DNA from: Iodobacter sp.
GTDB lineage: Bacteria > Pseudomonadota > Gammaproteobacteria > Burkholderiales > Chitinibacteraceae
DNA: 39,051 nt
Assembly (NCBI RefSeq): GCF_025352645.1
Contig: NZ_JANXSO010000100.1
Coordinates: 1 to 39,051, forward strand
Direction: 5' to 3'
Under the pieces are notes generated by a model that ran no database searches, had not been told where the DNA came from, and saw only the letters and a program-made list of their open reading frames with translations. Of the stretch, positions 34,792-39,051 are shown one piece after another; the stretch's first letter is position 1; each line of letters starts with the position of its first letter. The translations under genes and the position numbers were made by a program.

Positions 34792-35595
34792 GTGAACGAT
34801 CATGCCCTAAATAGCGGAGATTCCGCAGACCTAGAAGCGCTATTCGATAGTATCGTTCATTCCTCTCAGGATAGTGAACCGGCAGCACCTGCACCAGCCC
34901 CGGCTGAAGTTAGCCCACTGGCAGCAAGTAGTCATCCGGCCGCACTCACTGCTGAAGAAATGAACGATCCTGCTCGCGCTATGTTTTCACACATTGGGCA
35001 GCTAACACGAAAATTGCACGACACCCTTAAAGAACTTGGCTTAGATAAATCACTAGAAAAAGCTGCAACCGACATCCCCGATGCGCGTGACCGGCTATCT
35101 TATATTGCGACCTTAACCGAGCAAGCGGCAGATCGAACCCTCAATGCCCTTGATGCTGCTAAACCCATCCAAGATAAAATCAGTGATGATGCAAAAGCAC
35201 TCGGTACACAATGGGATAAGCTTTTAGCTAACCAGCTATCTGTTGATGAGTTTAAAGCCTTGGTTGAAAAGACCAGAACACACTTGAGCGATACCGTAAC
35301 AGGCTCAGATCAAGTGAGCAGTAAGATGTTAGAAATCATGATGGCTCAAGATTTCCAAGATCTCACTGGGCAAGTGATCAAAAAAGTACTGGATATGTCC
35401 AAGCAAATGGAAGCTCATCTCATGGACTTCTTGCTAATGTTCTCTCCGCAAGGCACCGTCGTTCGGCACGATGGTGTAAAAGTAGATGACGATGCCTCCT
35501 TACTCAATGGCCCCGTTATCAATCCAGAAGGCCGCACGGATGTGGTTACCAATCAAGGGCAAGTTGACGATTTGCTTGAGAGCTTGGGTTTCTAA
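34792..35595 (+). CDS. cheZ: Protein phosphatase CheZ
   Basis: This 267-residue protein is longer than the 214-residue E. coli protein because of an extended Ala/Pro-rich N-terminus. The catalytic segment MAQDFQDLTGQVIKKVLDM carries the conserved Asp and Gln. The C-terminus QVDDLLESLGF is the amphipathic helix that binds phosphorylated CheY. It starts with GTG behind GGAGGCG. CheZ speeds dephosphorylation of CheY-P. It lies between cheY and cheA. Confidence 0.95.
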   Translation: MNDHALNSGDSADLEALFDSIVHSSQDSEPAAPAPAPAEVSPLAASSHPAALTAEEMNDPARAMFSHIGQLTRKLHDTLKELGLDKSLEKAATDIPDARDRLSYIATLTEQAADRTLNALDAAKPIQDKISDDAKALGTQWDKLLANQLSVDEFKALVEKTRTHLSDTVTGSDQVSSKMLEIMMAQDFQDLTGQVIKKVLDMSKQMEAHLMDFLLMFSPQGTVVRHDGVKVDDDASLLNGPVINPEGRTDVVTNQGQVDDLLESLGF

Positions 35596-35638
35596 GCCAC
35601 TATTTAATTGAAAGAACGCAACCTTTGGGGGAGCGAAG

Positions 35639-37549
35639 ATGAGCACTGACTTTGGCGGCATGGAAGACCTGCTGCAAGATTTTTTAACAGAAGCGTCTGA
35701 GCTCCTGTCTGAAGTAGACAATAAACTCGTTGAACTTGAAAAAAGGCCCAACGACAAAAATCTACTGAACGATATTTTCAGGGGTTTTCACACCATTAAA
35801 GGTGGGGCAGGCTTTCTTAATGTTGATGCCATGGTTCGCCTATGCCATCGCACAGAAAATCTATTTGATAAGCTACGTACTCTAGAGCTAGTTCTTACTC
35901 CAGAGATCATGGATACCATAATGGCCGCAACTGGCATTGTGCGTGACATGTTTGGTGCACTAGCAAAAGGCGCTTTGCCTGCTAATGCGCCAGAAGAGTT
36001 AATCGCAGCACTGGATGCTGTGCTCGAAGGGCGGCCATTAGAAACGGTTGTTGCTCATATTGCCGCACCAGCGCCAAGCCCTACTCCAGCCGCCGCCATA
36101 CCGACTCACGGCCCTGATTGGGATACGCTATATAATGCCCTACTTGGCATACAAAGCGCTCCTAGTCCTGTCATAGCCGCAGTTGCTACACCTATTAATA
36201 ATGAAACACAGCATGGACCTGCAGCCATGGAACACGTTGTTACTGATCCAATGAATAGCTTAAAGCCAGCACCGGTAAAAGCTGCGGTTGCCGCTCCTCA
36301 GCAGCAACAACAGCAACAGGTTGCGGCGGCTCCGCAAGAAGCCACGATCCGTATTGATACCGTACGGCTGGATCAAGTGCTTAACTTATCCGGTGAAATT
36401 GGCCTAACCAAAAACCGTCTAACTACGCTACGCACCGATATTATGGCGGGCAAGATGGATAGCAACACCTTAAAAGCGATGGATGAGGCTATTAGCCAAC
36501 TTGATCTCTTGGTGGGTGATTTGCAAAACGCGGTTATGAAAACACGTATGCAGCCTATTGGCCGCTTATTTCAAAAATACCCCCGTTTAGCACGCGATTT
36601 AGCACGTCAACTTGGTAAAGACGTTGAGCTAGTCATTTCTGGTGAAGAAACCGAACTAGATAAAACCATGCTTGAAGACTTGAACGACCCACTCGTTCAC
36701 TTGGTGCGTAATGCGGTTGATCATGGTATCGAAACCATGGAAGACCGTAAAACTAGCGGCAAGCCAGCCAAAGCGATTGTTGAGCTATCCGCCACGCAAG
36801 TTGGCGACCATATTCTGATCGCGATTACGGATGATGGCCGAGGGATGCGCCCCGATGTGATCCGTAAAAAAGCGGTTGAAAAAGGTTTGATTGACGTCGA
36901 AACGGCCAATAGCCTAGACGACAAACAAAGTTTGCAACTCATCTTTATGCCTGGTTTTTCAACCAAAGACCAAGTTTCCAGTGTATCTGGCCGTGGTGTG
37001 GGTATGGATGTGGTTAAAACCAATATCCAGCGCCTTAATGGCCGTATTGATATTCAATCAGTCGTTGGCGAAGGCTCACGCTTCACCATTTCTCTGCCAC
37101 TCACCTTGGCCATTCTACCGGTACTGGTTGTGCGCGTTTGTGATCAGCCATTTGCAGTGCCACTGGCTATGGTGCGTGAAATCATCCCAATTCGGCATGA
37201 GCAAATCCAAGAAGTATCTGGCCGCGCCACGATTGTGGTTCGCGACGAAATACTCTCGGTACGCTCATTGGCCAGCCTACTTGGCTGGGAAGAAGTACAA
37301 CTTCCGCAGTTTGGTGTATTGATGCAATCTGCTGAGCATTCCTTTATCTTGGCCGTAGATAGCTTTATTGGCCGTGATGATGTGGTGATTAAACCACTGC
37401 AAAATATTCGCCCTAAAGGTGTTGCAGGTGCAACGCTATCGGGTGATGGCTCCGTCGTGCTTGTTTTAGATATGGAAGACCTGCTGGGTGCGGCAGATGC
37501 AGACAACTCTGCAATCCGTACCTCACGCTTCCTTGAAAAAACTGAGTAA
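35639..37549 (+). CDS. cheA: Chemotaxis histidine kinase CheA (second copy, cheYZ-linked)
   Basis: This 636-residue protein has P1 with the phospho-His in IFRGFHTIKGGAGFLNV (about residue 49). A second region at about 110-215 is low in complexity, with Pro/Ala and a Gln run (QQQQQQQ) just before P3, and has no clear CheY-binding P2. P3 starts at TIRIDTVRLDQVLNLSGEIG. P4 has LVHLVRNAVDHGIETMEDRK and SGRGVGMDVVKTNIQ. The P5 CheW-like domain extends to the end. GGGGGAG precedes the ATG. It is the last chemotaxis gene of this operon. It is divergent in sequence from the CheA at 24754-26907 and presumably drives the classical CheY. Confidence 0.95.
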   Translation: MSTDFGGMEDLLQDFLTEASELLSEVDNKLVELEKRPNDKNLLNDIFRGFHTIKGGAGFLNVDAMVRLCHRTENLFDKLRTLELVLTPEIMDTIMAATGIVRDMFGALAKGALPANAPEELIAALDAVLEGRPLETVVAHIAAPAPSPTPAAAIPTHGPDWDTLYNALLGIQSAPSPVIAAVATPINNETQHGPAAMEHVVTDPMNSLKPAPVKAAVAAPQQQQQQQVAAAPQEATIRIDTVRLDQVLNLSGEIGLTKNRLTTLRTDIMAGKMDSNTLKAMDEAISQLDLLVGDLQNAVMKTRMQPIGRLFQKYPRLARDLARQLGKDVELVISGEETELDKTMLEDLNDPLVHLVRNAVDHGIETMEDRKTSGKPAKAIVELSATQVGDHILIAITDDGRGMRPDVIRKKAVEKGLIDVETANSLDDKQSLQLIFMPGFSTKDQVSSVSGRGVGMDVVKTNIQRLNGRIDIQSVVGEGSRFTISLPLTLAILPVLVVRVCDQPFAVPLAMVREIIPIRHEQIQEVSGRATIVVRDEILSVRSLASLLGWEEVQLPQFGVLMQSAEHSFILAVDSFIGRDDVVIKPLQNIRPKGVAGATLSGDGSVVLVLDMEDLLGAADADNSAIRTSRFLEKTE

Positions 37550-37559
37550 CTTATGCATT

Positions 37560-37592
37560 TGCAGCTAGGAACAATTCATAGCCCTAGCTGCA
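37560..37592 (+). other. Hairpin after the second cheA
   Basis: TGCAGCTAGG (37560-37569) and CCTAGCTGCA (37583-37592) form a perfect 10-bp stem with a 13-base loop, 10 bases after the cheA stop. The T run that would make it a clear terminator is absent; TTTT occurs only 14 bases later. It may be a weak terminator or 3'-end stabiliser before the EAL-HDOD gene. Confidence 0.5.
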
Positions 37593-37659
37593 TACAGAAC
37601 TGCTACAATTTTCCGGTGCGAATATCGCCTCGATGTCGCGTACAGGGTGTTTCCAAAAT

Positions 37660-38880
37660 ATGACGCAAGACCACGCATTTATCGGCCGCCAGCCTATCCT
37701 TAATCGCCAACAAGAAATTATTGGCTATGAGCTGTTATTTCGACTCAACAAAGAAGCAGTTACCGCAAACTTCTCCAGTGATATGCAAGCTGGCACCAAT
37801 GTACTAGTAAACACACTCAGTAATATGGGTACAGATTGGCTAGTGGGTAATAAATTAGCCTTTATTAACGTTGCTGAATCGATGTTAGAAAGTAATTTCT
37901 TGGAATTACTTCATCCAGAACGTGTGATTTTAGAAGTGGTAGAAACCACCGAAGCTACTCCGCAATTATTGGCGCGCTTGCAAAGTCTAAAAGATCAAGG
38001 CTTCTCAATTGCACTAGATGATTTTGTGCTTACCCCACAAACAGCACCATTCTTAGAGTTTGCTGATTATATTAAACTTGATATTCAGCTATTAGGCATG
38101 GCACAAGTGCCAGCGCTCTCTAAAGAATTACGCTGCTCTAAAGCCCTACAAGTTGCAGAAAAAGTTGAAACTAAAGATGAATTCAAGCAATGCATGGATT
38201 TAGGCTTTGAATGTTTCCAAGGCTATTACTTTGCCCACCCAGAAACACTGGCGGCTAAAGTCATCAACCCATCTTATGCCAACATTCTCAATCTTTTAAA
38301 TATGCTGCGTAATAATGCAGAATTAAAAGATATTGAAAATGCGCTTAAACGCGACGTTGCTTTATCTTTTAAATTATTACGTTACATTAATTCAGTTGGC
38401 TTTGGCTTATCGTGTGAGATTCAATCGTTCCGCCATGCAGTGACTATTTTAGGCTATCAAAAGCTGTATCGCTGGCTCACCCTGCTCTTAGTTACGGCCG
38501 GTGCAGATAGTGGCTCACCCCCTGCCCTGCTTAAAACAGCCATTACTCGTGGCCGTTTAGTTGAATTACTCGGCTCGCATTTGCTGGATGGCCAAGATCG
38601 AGACAATCTATTTATTGTTGGCGTATTCTCACTACTCGACGTATTACTCGATATGCCAATGGATAAAATCTTAGAAACACTGATTTTGCCAGAGAATGTT
38701 ACGGATGCCTTGATGACTCGTACGGGTATGTACGGCCCCTTCCTAGCGCTAGCAGAGGCTTGTGAAGACCCAAGCATGTCTGAGGTGCCCTTTTTATGTG
38801 AGCAGCTACAACTCACACCTGACATGCTAAACCGCTCACACGTTCAAGCACTAAAATGGGTTGAAGAACTGGGCGTATAA
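37660..38880 (+). CDS. EAL-HDOD signalling protein
   Basis: The protein has about 406 residues. The N-terminal EAL-like domain (about 5-200) reads GYELLFR instead of EALLR and has ALDDFVLT instead of the usual DDFGxGxSSL. It keeps LEVVE, KLDIQL, EKVET and FQGYYF. The C-terminal HDOD domain (about 205-390) has DVALSFKLLRYINSVGFGL and EIQSFRHAVTILGYQKLYRWLTLLL. This pairing is widespread; some members such as V. cholerae CdgJ affect motility without c-di-GMP hydrolysis. The first ATG is at 37633, but the conserved FIGRQPILNR start favours the ATG at 37660. It is 110 bases after cheA. It probably links chemotaxis to c-di-GMP signalling; activity is uncertain. Confidence 0.85.
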   Translation: MTQDHAFIGRQPILNRQQEIIGYELLFRLNKEAVTANFSSDMQAGTNVLVNTLSNMGTDWLVGNKLAFINVAESMLESNFLELLHPERVILEVVETTEATPQLLARLQSLKDQGFSIALDDFVLTPQTAPFLEFADYIKLDIQLLGMAQVPALSKELRCSKALQVAEKVETKDEFKQCMDLGFECFQGYYFAHPETLAAKVINPSYANILNLLNMLRNNAELKDIENALKRDVALSFKLLRYINSVGFGLSCEIQSFRHAVTILGYQKLYRWLTLLLVTAGADSGSPPALLKTAITRGRLVELLGSHLLDGQDRDNLFIVGVFSLLDVLLDMPMDKILETLILPENVTDALMTRTGMYGPFLALAEACEDPSMSEVPFLCEQLQLTPDMLNRSHVQALKWVEELGV

Positions 38881-38894
38881 GCCATTTTTTAGCC

Positions 38895-38910
38895 AAAAAA
38901 AAGCCGCTAG
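38895..38910 (+). terminator. Left half of an interrupted terminator
   Basis: AAAAAAAAGCCGCTAG, 14 bases after the EAL-HDOD stop, looks like the first arm of a bidirectional terminator, whose second arm (CTAGCGGCTTTT) is missing. The IS left end starts at 38912, so the element may have inserted into the loop. The other arm would lie beyond the IS, outside the window. Confidence 0.4.
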
Positions 38911-38918
38911 ATGAACTG

Positions 38919-38960
38919 CACCCCAAAAGTTGGACACCCGTCCATTTTTGGGGTGTTTTT
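38919..38960 (+). terminator. Hairpin with T run just before the IS orfA start codon
   Basis: CACCCCAAAA (38919-38928) pairs with TTTTGGGGTG (38946-38955), and inside it TGGAC pairs with GTCCA. TTTTT follows, then the orfA ATG. It has the form of an intrinsic terminator and may stop outside transcripts from expressing transposase. Confidence 0.65.
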
Positions 38961-39051
38961 ATGTCCAAGTACACAATGCAATTCAAACTTACTGCCGTTC
39001 AGCAATATTTAACGGGCGAAGCAGGTATTAAAACGATCGCCAAGCAACATG
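38961..39051 (+). CDS. IS3-family transposase OrfA (partial, N-terminus only)
   Basis: The 30 visible residues (MSKYTMQFKLTAVQQYLTGE, then AGIKTIAKQH) match the start of the helix-turn-helix domain of IS150-type OrfA proteins, including the K--AV--Y-TG--G---IA pattern. The frame is open to the window edge. No conventional ribosome site is visible; the ATG follows a T run after a hairpin, which fits low transposase expression. Confidence 0.85.
   Translation, partial: MSKYTMQFKLTAVQQYLTGEAGIKTIAKQH

Larger units (their letters stand above)
38912..39051 (+). mobile_element. Left end of an IS3-family (IS150-type) insertion sequence, truncated by the window
   Basis: The left terminal repeat begins TGAACTGCACCCCAAAAG and is typical of IS150-group IS3 elements, which start with TG. 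A hairpin and the start of the transposase OrfA gene follow. The right end, orfB and target duplication are outside the window. Confidence 0.85.

Overview
The window looks like the chromosome of a motile betaproteobacterium, most likely of the Neisseriales/Chromobacteriaceae type (Iodobacter-like). This is inferred from the betaproteobacterial malate dehydrogenase next to a GntR regulator and sdhCD, the moderate GC content, and the arrangement of flagellar and chemotaxis genes. I have no database match, so the genus is a guess.

Bases 1-5078 hold central metabolism. The start of the succinate dehydrogenase operon (sdhC, partial sdhD) is on the minus strand, headed by a HutC-type GntR regulator with palindromic operator-like sites over its promoter. 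Malate dehydrogenase is divergent on the plus strand. A GlcNAc-type PTS permease (nagE, EIICBA) converges on mdh across a shared terminator.

Bases 5546-10064 hold a complete cytochrome bd oxidase operon on the minus strand: GbsR/MarR-type regulator, cydP, cydA, cydB, cydX. A promoter with an 18-bp perfect palindrome precedes the regulator. A divergent YqhA/UPF0114 membrane protein gene follows, with its own terminator.

Bases 10221-32156 form a 22-kb minus-strand motility block. In transcription order it reads: flrB-type kinase, STAS antagonist (HsbA-like), REC-PP2C-HATPase protein (HsbR-like), short two-TM receptor, cheY, cheA, cheW, soluble four-PAS receptor ending in WEEF, cheR, cheD, cheB, flrC, then fliE, fliF, fliG, fliH, fliI, fliJ. 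The stretch cheY-cheA-cheW-receptor-cheR-cheD-cheB has the gene order of the Pseudomonas aeruginosa Che2 (F7-type) cluster. Here it lies between the two halves of the FlrB/FlrC two-component system. A sigma-54-type promoter sits in front of fliE.

Bases 32272-38880 form a divergent plus-strand block: two tandem cheV genes, a classical cheY, cheZ, a second cheA, and an EAL-HDOD protein. This second system has a phosphatase and coupling proteins but no cheW, cheR, cheB or receptor in the window. From 38912 to the end is the left end of an IS3-family (IS150-type) insertion sequence, which appears to have landed in a terminator hairpin.

The most interesting theme is regulatory integration. A Ser/Thr partner-switching pair, a sigma-54 two-component system and two chemotaxis phosphorelays share one divergent locus. 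Several proteins in it carry short C-terminal docking-like tails or unusual repeats (FliH, CheA, CheD, receptors).
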